In this document: one piece after another, positions 1 through 8,388 of the stretch | Layout: the number at the start of each line of letters is the position of its first letter | Position numbering within the stretch: the stretch's first letter is position 1 | From: Streptomyces sp. NBC_00572 | Lineage (GTDB): Bacteria > Actinomycetota > Actinomycetes > Streptomycetales > Streptomycetaceae | Direction: 5' to 3' | DNA length: 64,000 bases | NCBI RefSeq assembly: GCF_026341815.1 | Contig: NZ_JAPENX010000002.1 | Coordinates: 496,001-560,000, forward strand | The notes under the pieces: generated by a model | The model's database searches: none | The model's input: only the letters and a program-made list of their open reading frames with translations | Told to the model about the DNA's origin: nothing | Made by a program: the position numbers and the translations under genes

Positions 1-2169
1 TATGTTCCGTATCCGGCGCGGCTCAATCCCCATGTGGAGGCCGCCCGCACGCACACCCGGGACTGGGCGCGGGAGATGGGGATGCTGGAGGGTTCGGGGG
101 TCTGGGAGCAGCAGGATCTCGACTCCCACGACTACGCGCTGCTCTGCTCGTACACGCATCCCGACTGCGACGAGGAGGCGCTGAACCTCGTCACGGACTG
201 GTACACCTGGGTGTTCTTCTTCGACGACCACTTCCTGGAGGTCTTCAAGCGGCCCCAGGACCGGGCGGGCGGCAAGACGTACCTGGACCGGCTGCCGCTG
301 TTCATGCCGGCGAACCCGGCGGCGGGCATGCCCGAGCCCACCAACCCCGTCGAGGCGGGTCTCGCCGACCTCTGGCGACGAACCGTTCCCTCGATGTCCG
401 GGGGCTGGCGGGTGCGGTTCGCGGAGGCGACGGAGCACCTCCTGTACGAGTCGCTCTGGGAGCTCGACAACATCAACGACGGGCGGGTCGCCAACCCCGT
501 CGAGTACATCGAGATGCGGCGCAAGGTGGGGGGCGCGCCCTGGTCCGCCGGTCTCGTCGAGTACGCGGCGGGGGCGGAGGTCCCCGCCCGGGTGGCGTAC
601 TCCCGGCCGCTGCGGGTGCTCAGGGACGCCTTCTCGGACGCCGTCCACCTGCGCAACGACCTCTTCTCGTACCAGCGCGAGGTGGAGGACGAGGGCGAGA
701 ACAGCAACGGCGTCCTGGTCCTGGAGAAGTTCCTCGGCTGTACGACCCAGAAGGCGGCCGACGCCGTCAACGACCTGCTGACCTCGCGGCTCCAGCAGTT
801 CGAGAACACGGCGCTCACCGAAGTGCCGCTGCTCGCCGCCGAGAAGGGCCTCGACGCGGCCGAGTGCGCGGCCGTGGCCGCGTACGCCAAGGGGCTCCAG
901 GACTGGCAGTCCGGCGGGCACGAGTGGCACATGCGCTCCAGCCGGTACATGAACGAGGGCATGGTCGGCGGACCTTCGCATCTCGACGGGGTCATCGGCA
1001 CCTCCGCACTCGACATCCGCACCCTCTTCGGGCGCCCGGCCGCGTCCCGGCTGCGGGCGCTCACGCACGTACCGCACCAGCCGGTGGGGCCGTCGCTGCT
1101 GCCCGAGTTCGACCTGCCGTACCCGCTGACGCTCAGCCCGCACCACGCCGAGGCGCGGCGGCTCTCCCTGGACTGGGCCGAGCGGTTCGGTCTCCTGGAC
1201 GACATCTGGGACCGGCCGATGGCGGAGGGCTTCGACCTGGCGCTGTGCTCGGCCGGCCTCGATCCGGACGCCACGCCGGAGGAGCTGGAGCTCAGCGCGG
1301 AGTGGCTGACCTGGGGCACGTACGCGGACGACTACTACCCGTCGGTCTTCGGACGGAGCCGCGACCTCGTCGGCGCGAAGGAGCAGACCGACCGGTTCAA
1401 GTCCTGTCTGACGGTTGCCGATCCGGCCGCCGGGGCGACGCTCGCCGTGAACCCGATGGAGCGCTCGCTCGCCGACCTCTGGACGCGCACCGCCGGCCCG
1501 ATGGCGCCGGAGGCCCGCGTCCAGTTGCGGTACGCGCTCGACGTCATGCTGGACAGCTGGATGTGGGAGCTGCACAACCAGATCCAGCACCGGGTTCCCG
1601 ATCCCGTCGACTACATCGAGATGCGGCGCAGCACCTTCGGCTCGGAACTGACCACGCTGATGTGCCGGTTGCGGCACACGGAGGTGCTGCCGCCGGAGCT
1701 GTACCGCTCGGGCACGGTGCGCGCGCTGGAGAACGCGGTCATGGACTACGGGACGCTGATCAACGACCTGTTCTCGTACCAGAAGGAGATCGAGGTCGAG
1801 GGCGAGGTGCACAACGGCGTTCTGGTGCTCCAGAAGTTCTTCGACTGCGACTACCCGACCGCGGTGGCCATGGTCGACGACCTGATGCGGGGCCGGCTGC
1901 GCCAGTACGAGCACCTGAAGGCCCGTGAAGTCCCGCTGATGTACGAGGAGTTCGGGCTGGACGCGGCCGGGAGGGCGGCCTTCGAGGGGTATCTGCGGGA
2001 GCTGGAGGACTGGCTCGCGGGGATCCTCAACTGGCATCGGGAGGTGCGGCGTTACCGCGCCGAGGACGTTCACTCGGGCAGCGGGACCCCGCTGGTGGGC
2101 CGGGGGCCGACGGGCCTGGGGACCTCGGCGGCGCGGGTGGCGTCGCTGCTGGGATCCGCGGCGCGCTGA
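1..2169 (+). CDS. geoA: Geosmin synthase (bifunctional germacradienol/geosmin synthase), 5' truncated by the window
   Basis: The reading frame is open from base 1 and the first codons already read as coding (YVPYPARLNPHVEAARTH), so the true start lies upstream; the GTG at 34 is internal. 722 residues are visible, close to the full length of about 725 known for geosmin synthases. Two class I terpene synthase modules are seen. The N-terminal one has the metal motif DDHFLE (nt 223-240) and NDLFSYQRE (from nt 655); it should cyclise farnesyl diphosphate to germacradienol. The C-terminal one has DDYYP (from nt 1327) and NDLFSYQKE (from nt 1762); it should convert germacradienol to geosmin with loss of acetone. 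The cytosolic product yields the earthy odour compound of sporulating Streptomyces. A strong hairpin follows the stop. The gene is convergent with the S4 protein. Confidence 0.95.
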   Translation, partial: YVPYPARLNPHVEAARTHTRDWAREMGMLEGSGVWEQQDLDSHDYALLCSYTHPDCDEEALNLVTDWYTWVFFFDDHFLEVFKRPQDRAGGKTYLDRLPLFMPANPAAGMPEPTNPVEAGLADLWRRTVPSMSGGWRVRFAEATEHLLYESLWELDNINDGRVANPVEYIEMRRKVGGAPWSAGLVEYAAGAEVPARVAYSRPLRVLRDAFSDAVHLRNDLFSYQREVEDEGENSNGVLVLEKFLGCTTQKAADAVNDLLTSRLQQFENTALTEVPLLAAEKGLDAAECAAVAAYAKGLQDWQSGGHEWHMRSSRYMNEGMVGGPSHLDGVIGTSALDIRTLFGRPAASRLRALTHVPHQPVGPSLLPEFDLPYPLTLSPHHAEARRLSLDWAERFGLLDDIWDRPMAEGFDLALCSAGLDPDATPEELELSAEWLTWGTYADDYYPSVFGRSRDLVGAKEQTDRFKSCLTVADPAAGATLAVNPMERSLADLWTRTAGPMAPEARVQLRYALDVMLDSWMWELHNQIQHRVPDPVDYIEMRRSTFGSELTTLMCRLRHTEVLPPELYRSGTVRALENAVMDYGTLINDLFSYQKEIEVEGEVHNGVLVLQKFFDCDYPTAVAMVDDLMRGRLRQYEHLKAREVPLMYEEFGLDAAGRAAFEGYLRELEDWLAGILNWHREVRRYRAEDVHSGSGTPLVGRGPTGLGTSAARVASLLGSAAR

Positions 2170-2188
2170 CACCGACCGTCGATACGGC

Positions 2189-2226
2189 GGAGGGCCGCCA
2201 CCGGGGCAGTCCCGGGGCGGCCCTCC
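2189..2226. terminator. Bidirectional hairpin terminator between geoA and the S4 gene
   Basis: Perfect 11-bp inverted repeat (GGAGGGCCGCC at 2189-2199, GGCGGCCCTCC at 2216-2226), with a second 5-bp CCGGG/CCCGG stem inside the loop. It lies between two convergent stops (2169 and 2239), so it can serve both strands. There is no U-tract, as is usual for Streptomyces terminators. Confidence 0.75.
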
Positions 2227-2238
2227 GGCCGGTGCGGC

Positions 2239-2607
2239 TCAGGCGCGGCGGCTGCCGCGCAGCTCGTCGAGTTCGCGACGGTCGCGCTTCGTGGGGCGTC
2301 CGGTGCCCCGGTCGCGTACGGCGGCGACGGCCACCTGCTCGCGCGGCGGCGGGGGCGGGCTGTTGTCCACGTACGCCTCGGCGGCGACCGGCGGACCGAT
2401 CCGCTTGGCGTGGAGCACCTTGACCTCGACGATCCGCTCCCGTCCGCCGTGGAAGAGCCGGACCTCGTCGCCGGGCTTCACCGGCTGGGCGGGCTTGGCC
2501 CGTTCGCCGTTGACCTTGACGTGTCCGGCCCGGCAGGCCGCGGCGGCCTGGGCACGGGTCTTGGTGAGGCGGACCGCCCAGATCCAGCTGTCGACGCGTG
2601 CGCTCAT
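2239..2607 (-). CDS. S4-domain RNA-binding protein (Hsp15/RqcP-like)
   Basis: 122 residues. The N-terminal S4 fold is recognisable from RVDSWIWAVRLTKTRAQAAAACRAGHVKVNG (residues about 4-34, quoted here only as the hallmark R-x-D-x-W-I-W-x-R and GHVKVNG segments), followed by KPGDEVRLF. The C-terminus is Pro-rich (five consecutive Pro) and then very basic (RPTKRDRRELDELRGSRRA). Family knowledge: such small S4 proteins bind structured RNA, often 50S-peptidyl-tRNA complexes in ribosome rescue. No partner gene is adjacent; the upstream hypothetical (2624-3124) is on the same strand with only a 16-bp gap, so the two are probably co-transcribed. Confidence 0.85.
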   Translation of the reverse strand: MSARVDSWIWAVRLTKTRAQAAAACRAGHVKVNGERAKPAQPVKPGDEVRLFHGGRERIVEVKVLHAKRIGPPVAAEAYVDNSPPPPPREQVAVAAVRDRGTGRPTKRDRRELDELRGSRRA

Positions 2608-2623
2608 CGGCCCCCGCTCCCCG

Positions 2624-3124
2624 TCAGCCCTGCTGGAACAGCTCGGCGGGCAGCGGCTTGAGCAGCGCGTACAGGTCGTCGGTGATCGGCCGGTCCCAAC
2701 TGGCGATCGTGACGAGGACGTTGTCGCTGCGGTCGAACTGGACGCAGGAGATACGGCTCTCGGAGAGCTTGAGGCGACGGACGATGAGGAGGTTGTCGCC
2801 CTGCATCACGGGGCAGTCCTCGGTGTCGAGGAGCTCGACCGGCTCGTCGTTCTCCAGGGCGGCGAGGAGCTGCGCCACCTCGAAGGGGATCTGGCCGTCG
2901 GCGAGCTCGCGCGCCGGGGAGCCCTCGGGCAGATTGCCGATGATCATCGCGGGGCCGCGGCCGCCGAACAGGTCGTACCGGAGGAAGACGCCCTGGCAGG
3001 AACCGTCGGGAGCGGGCAGCAGGCCGGCGCCGAGATTGCCGGGCCAGTCCCCCGGGTCCATGGCCAGGACGTCGAAGTCCGGGCCCGCGGGAGTGGCGGC
3101 GCTGCGGCGGCGGAGGAAGGACAT
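2624..3124 (-). CDS. Conserved hypothetical actinobacterial protein
   Basis: 166 residues, soluble, acidic, with no signal peptide or membrane segment. It begins MSFLRRRSAATPAG and is then a mixed alpha/beta sequence with motifs such as YDLFGGRGPAMIIGNLPEG and a hydrophobic strand VLVTIASWDRPITDDLYALL near the end. The look is that of a cytosolic protein conserved among Streptomyces, but I do not recognise a named domain. Coding is supported by strong third-position GC bias and by its tight 16-bp spacing to the S4 gene downstream, which suggests one transcript. Confidence 0.75.
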   Translation of the reverse strand: MSFLRRRSAATPAGPDFDVLAMDPGDWPGNLGAGLLPAPDGSCQGVFLRYDLFGGRGPAMIIGNLPEGSPARELADGQIPFEVAQLLAALENDEPVELLDTEDCPVMQGDNLLIVRRLKLSESRISCVQFDRSDNVLVTIASWDRPITDDLYALLKPLPAELFQQG

Positions 3125-3180
3125 ACGGCCATGGTACGTGCCCCGGCGCGCGATGCGACGCGCCGGGCGGCTCCGGGCGG

Positions 3181-6100
3181 TCAGCCCTGTCCGGCGGGGT
3201 CGCGCGGCTCCCGTCCCGTGTTCCTCAGGGCCTGGGCGAGGCCCGTGCGGTCGGTCCCCAGCTTGCGGTAGACGGCCGACAGGAGACGGGCCACGGTGGT
3301 CGCGTCGAGACCGAGGACGGCGGCGGCGTCCTGGTCGCGGACGGTGAGATCGGCGGCGGCGCGCTCACGGGCGGTGAGCGTGTCCGTGCCTGCGGGGTGG
3401 AGGGCTCGGGGGCGGAGTCCGGCCGCCGCCAGCTCGGCGCGCGCGACCTCGACGAGGGCGTCGGCGCCGCAGTCCTGGGCTGCCTCCAGACCCCGGTAGA
3501 GGTGCTCGGCGGCCTCTCCGGCGCGTTCCGTGCGGCGCAGGGCCGCGCCGAGGGCGACGAGGGAGCGGGCCAGCTCGTACGCGGCGGGTGACTGGTCGAG
3601 CCAGTCGACGGACTCCTCCAGGAGCTTCACGCGCTCGGAGGGCTCGGACACCTCGGCGGTCACCCGGAGCGCCTGGCCGATCGCGGAGGGCGCCCCGTAC
3701 TGGCGGGCGCGGGCGACCGCGTCGTGGGCGGTGGCGCGGGCCCGGCCGGGGGTGGTGGCGGCCTCGGCGAGGGCCAGGTGGAGCTGCCAGGGGCACCAGG
3801 CGGGGTTGCGCATGCCGCGCGGGTCGAGGCGGCGGCCGACGGCGGCCAGCTCGGCGGCGGCCTCCTCGGTACGTCCCCGGGCCAGGAGCAGTTCCGCGTG
3901 GACGGTCTGGGAGTCGGGGAAGGTGACGGCGGCGGGGAAGGGCTCGCCGAAGTCGTGGGCGTCGGCGATCCTGGCGGCCTCCTCGGTCCGGCCGCGGGCG
4001 AGCAGCACCTCGATGGTGGCACCGACCGCGTACCACTGGGCGGGGGTGCGGGGTCCGACACGCTCGGAGAGTCGGAGGCCCGCGCGGACGAAGTCCTCGG
4101 CCTCGACGAGCCGGCCGCGCCGGTAGCGGATGTAGCCGAGCAGGGTGTACGCGAAGGAGAGGTGGGCGCCGCGCCAACCCTGGCTCTCGAACTCGGCGGT
4201 GCCGGCGGCGAACAGCTCCTCGGCGCGGCCGGGCCGGTCGGCGTAGAGGTGGGTGAGGGCGACGAGGACCGGCACTTCGAAGCCGCGGCTCTCGTCGGCC
4301 CAGCTCAGGCCCCCTTCGAGGGCGCGTTCGGCATGGCGGAGAGCGACCGCGGAGGGTTCTGCGCGCAGGGTGGCGTCCCAGGCGCGGAGGCCGATGATGT
4401 ACCGCTCGGTGAGGTCGCGGCCGGTCAGCCGGTCGGCGAGGGCGGAGAGGCGGCGGGAGCGCGCGGGCGACTCGGGTTCGTCGGCGCGGAAGGCGTCCCA
4501 CATGAACTTCTCGGCCTGCATCCGCAGCCGGCTGCGGGCGTCGGTGGCCTTGCGGGCCTCGCGGCCGAGGAGCTCGGAGGCCTCGACGAGCCGGTCGCTG
4601 TGGGCGAGGACCTGGGAGAGGCGGTAGACGATGCCGTGGCGGAGCGCCGGGTCGGCGACGGGCTCCTCCAGGGCGGCGCGCAGATGGTTGACGGTGGTGG
4701 CGGGTTCGGTGAGGAGTGAGGAGCAGCCCAGTTCGAAGAGGACGGCGGCCCGGTCGTCGGCGGCGGGCGGCTCGCGCAGGGCGCGGGCGAGGAAGCGGCG
4801 GGCCGCGTCGGGGGCTCCGGCCCGGAGGTTCTCCCCGGCGGCGGCGCGCAGCTGGTTCACGACCCAGGGGTCGCCCTCGGGGTGGGTCTCCAGAAGGTGG
4901 CGGGCGGCGGCGGTGGGGCCGAGTCCGGCGTCGACGACGCACCAGGCGGCCTGCCCGTGCAGGGCCACACGGGTGGCGGCGGGGATGGAGCGGTAGACGG
5001 TGGTCGCGATGAGGGGGTGGACGAACTGGAGGGGGTCGTCGGGGCCTTCGGTCTCGGCGAGGACCCGGGCCTCGCGCAGTCGGGCGGCGCACTCGGCGAC
5101 CGCCTCGCCGCCGAGACCGGCGACGGCACCGGCGAGTTGGGGGGAGATCTCGGTGCCGAGGACGGCACAGGCCCAGGCGAGGCGGACGGTGGCGGGGCCG
5201 AGGCGTTCGAGGCGGGTGACGAGGCCGGTGCCCTTGAGGGCGGCGGCGAGGTCGCGGAGCTCGTGGGCGCCGTCGGCGTTGGGTTCGAGGCCGCGGTCGC
5301 GGACCTTGGCGGCGAGTTCGACCGCCTCGAAGGGGTTGCCGGAGGTGACGGTCCAGAAGTCGCGGCAGAAGGTGTCGTCGGCGTGGGCTCCGACGCGGTC
5401 GCGGACGAGCCGGGCGACGGCGCCGGAGGTGAGCGGGGCAAGCCCGAGGGGCCGCTGCCCTGACCTGCGTCCGGTGAACTCCACGCCCTCGTCGGGGAGT
5501 TCGTCGGGCCGGTAGGCGACGACGAGGAGCATGGGCAGCTCCTCGGCGCGTGGGGCGAAGGCGGCGAGCCAGCCGAGGGATTCGGGGTCGGCCCAGTGGA
5601 CGTCGTCCAGGACGACGACGAGGGGTGCGCGGCGTACGGCGAGATGGGTGAGGACCCAGTCGAGCCCGTCGCGCAGTCCCTGCGGGTCGGGCGGCGAGCC
5701 CTCGGCGGAGGCCCGGAGCCCGAGGGCGGGGCCGACGATGTCGTACCAGGAGCCGAGGCGTTCGCGGAGTTCGGCGTCGGAGGCGTGGGCCAGCTGCGGC
5801 TGGAGGAGCTGCCGGGCGACATGGAAGGCGACCCGCTGCTCCTGGTCGCCGCCGCGCGCGGAGAGGACCGTGCAGCCGCGGGCGCCGGCGCGGCGGCGGA
5901 TCTCGGCGAGCAGCGTGGTCTTGCCGAGACCCGCGGGGGCGGCGTAGGCGAGGATGCCGCCGCGGCCGGTGTCCGGGCGGCGGCCGGGGGCCTCGATGGC
6001 GGGGTCGCCCGGTCGGGCGGAGTCGCCGGTCCGGGCGTGGCCGGCCGTTCGCCCGGGGTCACCGGTCCGGGCGTGGTCGGCACCCGTCGCGGGCCGAGGG

Positions 6101-6324
6101 CCCGCTCCCTGCTGAGGAACCGGGTTCGGTACGGCGACCAGGCGGGGTCCACGGGCGGCCTCGCGGGGCGCGGGGACGCGGTCGGGCCACGGCGGCTCGT
6201 CCGCCAGGCCTGTCAGGAGGTCAAGCGCCTCCTCGGCCGCGGTGAGCGCCGTCTCGCGCTCGATGAGGCCGAATCCCCGACGGGCCGACCCGCCGTCCTG
6301 ACGTGCCACGTTCCACCCCCACAC
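3181..6324 (-). CDS. Large LuxR/LAL-type ATPase transcriptional regulator with a degenerate HTH
   Basis: 1047 residues as called from GTG at 6324; a GTG at 6309 (protein starting VARQDGGSARRG) is an equally good start, with a GGGGGTGG tract before it. An N-terminal AAA/NACHT-like ATPase module carries Walker A AAPAGLGKTTLLAEIRR and Walker B VVVLDDVHWADPESL. This is followed by about 550 residues of helical TPR-like repeats (for example ARGRTEEAARIADAHDF). The C-terminus is a LuxR-type HTH (DTLTARERAAADLTVRDQDAAAVLGLD...VARLLSAVYRKLGT). The usual recognition core GxSNKEIAxxL is replaced by RDQDAAAVLGLD, so DNA binding may be weakened or altered. Family members are nucleotide-dependent activators of secondary-metabolite or sugar genes. 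The linker at about residues 65-120 is Ala/Pro/Gly/Asp repeats (HARTGDPGRTAGHARTGDSA). Confidence 0.85.
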   Translation of the reverse strand: MWGWNVARQDGGSARRGFGLIERETALTAAEEALDLLTGLADEPPWPDRVPAPREAARGPRLVAVPNPVPQQGAGPRPATGADHARTGDPGRTAGHARTGDSARPGDPAIEAPGRRPDTGRGGILAYAAPAGLGKTTLLAEIRRRAGARGCTVLSARGGDQEQRVAFHVARQLLQPQLAHASDAELRERLGSWYDIVGPALGLRASAEGSPPDPQGLRDGLDWVLTHLAVRRAPLVVVLDDVHWADPESLGWLAAFAPRAEELPMLLVVAYRPDELPDEGVEFTGRRSGQRPLGLAPLTSGAVARLVRDRVGAHADDTFCRDFWTVTSGNPFEAVELAAKVRDRGLEPNADGAHELRDLAAALKGTGLVTRLERLGPATVRLAWACAVLGTEISPQLAGAVAGLGGEAVAECAARLREARVLAETEGPDDPLQFVHPLIATTVYRSIPAATRVALHGQAAWCVVDAGLGPTAAARHLLETHPEGDPWVVNQLRAAAGENLRAGAPDAARRFLARALREPPAADDRAAVLFELGCSSLLTEPATTVNHLRAALEEPVADPALRHGIVYRLSQVLAHSDRLVEASELLGREARKATDARSRLRMQAEKFMWDAFRADEPESPARSRRLSALADRLTGRDLTERYIIGLRAWDATLRAEPSAVALRHAERALEGGLSWADESRGFEVPVLVALTHLYADRPGRAEELFAAGTAEFESQGWRGAHLSFAYTLLGYIRYRRGRLVEAEDFVRAGLRLSERVGPRTPAQWYAVGATIEVLLARGRTEEAARIADAHDFGEPFPAAVTFPDSQTVHAELLLARGRTEEAAAELAAVGRRLDPRGMRNPAWCPWQLHLALAEAATTPGRARATAHDAVARARQYGAPSAIGQALRVTAEVSEPSERVKLLEESVDWLDQSPAAYELARSLVALGAALRRTERAGEAAEHLYRGLEAAQDCGADALVEVARAELAAAGLRPRALHPAGTDTLTARERAAADLTVRDQDAAAVLGLDATTVARLLSAVYRKLGTDRTGLAQALRNTGREPRDPAGQG

Positions 6325-6454
6325 CGGGGGCGCACGCCCGGCGCACGGTCAGGGGCGTCGAGCGGGTGGCCCCGCGAAAGCCCCAGCGTACGCCCGAAGG
6401 AGTGAGCTGCGGCGGTCAAACGTCCAAGCAAGGGCGTTCGGTGGCGTCCACGGC

Positions 6455-7610
6455 TCATTCGGCTCGGCACAGAGCGGTGGAGAGCACCTTCATCGCGGCC
6501 GTCGCCGCCGCGTCCGTCATGGTCAGGCCGGTGTTGACGGACAGCGTGATCTGCCGCTCGCCGTCCGCGGAGGTGAAGCTGAACGTCTGGTATCCGACGA
6601 CTTCTCCGGTGTGCCCGATGACCGGCCCGCCGGAGGGGCAGGTGTTGCCGTTGCTCTCCAGGCCGAGGCCGTAGGAACGCCCCGGCCGCCCGGGGTTCAT
6701 GGGCTGCATGGCGCGCATCTCCTTCACCAGGCGGGGCGACAGCAGCCGGCCGTCGAAGAGCGCCCGGTAGAAGGTGTTCAGGTCATGGGTGGTGGAGATG
6801 AGCGTCCCGGTGGCCCAGTAGACGGCGGGACTGAACTCGGTGAGGTCGGTGGGCACGGCGCCCGGTCCCCTGCCTTCGAGCCATTCGTACCCGCTCAGGT
6901 GCCGGCCCGTAAGGCTCGGGGAGGTCGGGAAGGTGGTGCCCCTCAGGTGCAGGGGCCGCAGGATGCGGCGGTCGATCTCGTGCCGGAGCGACCGCCCGGT
7001 GACGTGCTCGACGAGCAGTCCGAGGACGACGTAGTTGGTGTTGGAGTACTCCCAGGTCGTGCCGGGGGCGGGCCTGTTCGGCGCGTCGGCGACGAGCGCG
7101 ACGAGTTCCCGCGGGGTGTACGTGGCCTTCTGCGCGTCCCGTAACGGGTCGGGCTTCCTCAGCAGGACGTCGGTGTAGTTGGCCAGGCCGCTGGTGTGGT
7201 GCAGCAGCTGCCGTACGGTGATGTGCTCGCCGCCCGGCACCACGCCGGGGAGCTGTCGCTCGACGGTGTCGTCAAGCCGGACCTCGCCCTCGGCCACCAG
7301 CTGCAGGACGAGGGTGGCGGTGAAGCTCTTGGTCACGCTTCCGGCCCGGAAGCGGTCACCGGCGTGGGCGGCGCGTCCACTGTCCAGGTCGGCGGTCCCG
7401 CTGCTGCCGCGCCACACCCCGCGCCCGTCCCGTACCTCGGCCACGGCTCCGGGCACGCCGGCGGCGACGGTGGTCGAGTGCCTGCTGGAGCGCGGTCCGG
7501 TCGGCGCCGGGTGCGGGTACGGCGGCCGTGGCGGGGGTGCCGGCGGGCAGGAGCAGGGCGACGGAGGCGGCGAGTACGGAGACGGCGGTGGCCTTGCGGT
7601 GCTGCTTCAT
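6455..7610 (-). pseudogene. Secreted serine hydrolase (beta-lactamase/D-Ala-D-Ala carboxypeptidase family) split by a frameshift
   Basis: Two overlapping frames form one protein. The upstream frame (from ATG at 7610) gives a Sec signal peptide, MKQHRKATAVSVLAASVALL...ATAA, then DRTALQQALD. The downstream frame (to 6455) gives TTVAAGVPGAVAEVRDGRGVW and the catalytic domain with S-x-x-K in SVTKSFTATLV, the YSN-type motif in EYSNTNYVVLG, and a HTGE/HTG-like motif near the C-terminus. The frames meet at about 7474-7476 (CTCG-ACCACC): one extra base or two missing bases. Such enzymes act outside the membrane on peptidoglycan, D-peptides or esters. If real, the shift removes export and the gene is dead, unless GTG 7456 makes a cytosolic form. 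A sequencing error is the main alternative. Confidence 0.75.
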
Positions 7611-7928
7611 GTGGTTGACGGCCTCATCTGCGGCTGGAACGGCTGGAGTTGGCTTCAGCGTAGGCCGGTGGACACGAGTCGGCGATCATGACTGGGGAGG
7701 AGCGAGGGGACCCGGGGCCCTAGGGGGTGTCTTGTCGATCAGGCCGGATCAGGGAGCGGCGTCTGGTGCCGGGCATCGCAAGGCGGAGGAGGGAGGCATG
7801 GCGGAGCCATGCCGACCGACGACAACGCGGCGAGGCGCGGTGCCAGATGCCGCGAGCCCGGCCTGATCGGCAAGACACCCCCTAGGGGTGACCCCGAGGT
7901 CCGACGGGGCCCGTCCGCGCGTCGGTTG
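7611..7928. other. Gene-free stretch holding a MITE-like element
   Basis: About 320 bp between the serine hydrolase start and the end of the ACT gene. I see no credible ORF; the left part (7611-7718) should carry the serine hydrolase promoter, and the rest is the 168-bp inverted-repeat element listed separately. Confidence 0.6.
7719..7886. repeat. 168-bp MITE-like inverted-repeat element with CTAG-type target duplication
   Basis: The ends are 27-bp inverted repeats with a single mismatch (7719-7745 and 7860-7886). The terminal sequence read inward is GGGGTGTCTTGTCGATCAGG on the left and the same with one C for T on the right. Each end is flanked by CTAG, which fits the YTAR duplication known for IS5-group elements. 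Sub-terminal sequences (about 7755-7770 and 7838-7853) also pair, and the centre is a perfect GGCATGGC-GGA-GCCATGCC hairpin (about 7796-7814), so the whole element can fold into one long rod. It has no transposase ORF. The left end recurs at 33065 and at 59238. Confidence 0.75.
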
Positions 7929-8321
7929 TCAGCTGCGTGCGAGCCGTTCGAGCACGGCCAACGCCTCCTCCGCGCGGGCGTGTTCCACGAAGAGGTGGTC
8001 GTGGTGGAAGCCGGCCACCACGTTGCAGCTGAGCCCCGCCTCGGCGAGCGCCCCGGCGACGGCGGCCGTCAGCCCGACGGCGTCGAGCGCGGAGTGCACC
8101 CGCAGCGTGATCCGGCCCGCCACGTAGTCGTACGGGAGGGAGGCGGTGTCCGCCTCCTCCTGGCGCACGACGAGGGTGAGCCCCTCGTCCTCGGCGACGG
8201 TGACGACGGGGGCGACCCCGGCCGGGGCGGGGCCGTCCACCGTGGTGAAGACATAGCGGCCGGGGTCGAGTTCCGGCCGCATCCCGGCGAGGAGCCGGGT
8301 CAGATCACGTTCCGCGTTCAT
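7929..8321 (-). CDS. ACT-domain small regulatory protein
   Basis: 130 residues from ATG 8321 (MNAERDLTRLLAGMRPELDPG). Two ACT-like beta-alpha-beta segments are visible: PVVTVAEDEGLTLVVRQEEA in the first half and ITLRVHSALDAVGLTAAVAGALAEAGLSCNVVAGFHHDHLFVEHA in the second. The second carries the typical helix-turn (AVGLTAAVAGALAEAGLS) of amino-acid-binding ACT modules. It is a stand-alone cytosolic protein with no enzymatic domain; family knowledge suggests ligand sensing or chaperoning of an enzyme. It lies 67 bp downstream of the thiolase-fold gene, on the same strand, possibly at the end of that transcript. The in-frame ATG upstream at 8360 is unlikely, as the preceding residues look non-coding. 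Confidence 0.8.
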   Translation of the reverse strand: MNAERDLTRLLAGMRPELDPGRYVFTTVDGPAPAGVAPVVTVAEDEGLTLVVRQEEADTASLPYDYVAGRITLRVHSALDAVGLTAAVAGALAEAGLSCNVVAGFHHDHLFVEHARAEEALAVLERLARS

Positions 8322-8388
8322 GGCCGCCAGGGTAGGCGCCCGCCCGGCGGTTCCGTGCACGGGCGCGGGAGGAGGCGGCCGGCGTGGC

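Noticed and set aside
7356..7610. 84-codon minus ORF with a signal peptide as a separate small secreted protein
   Set aside because: After residue 46 it becomes Arg-rich; its first part joins in sense and position with the serine hydrolase frame, so it is the 5' part of that gene.
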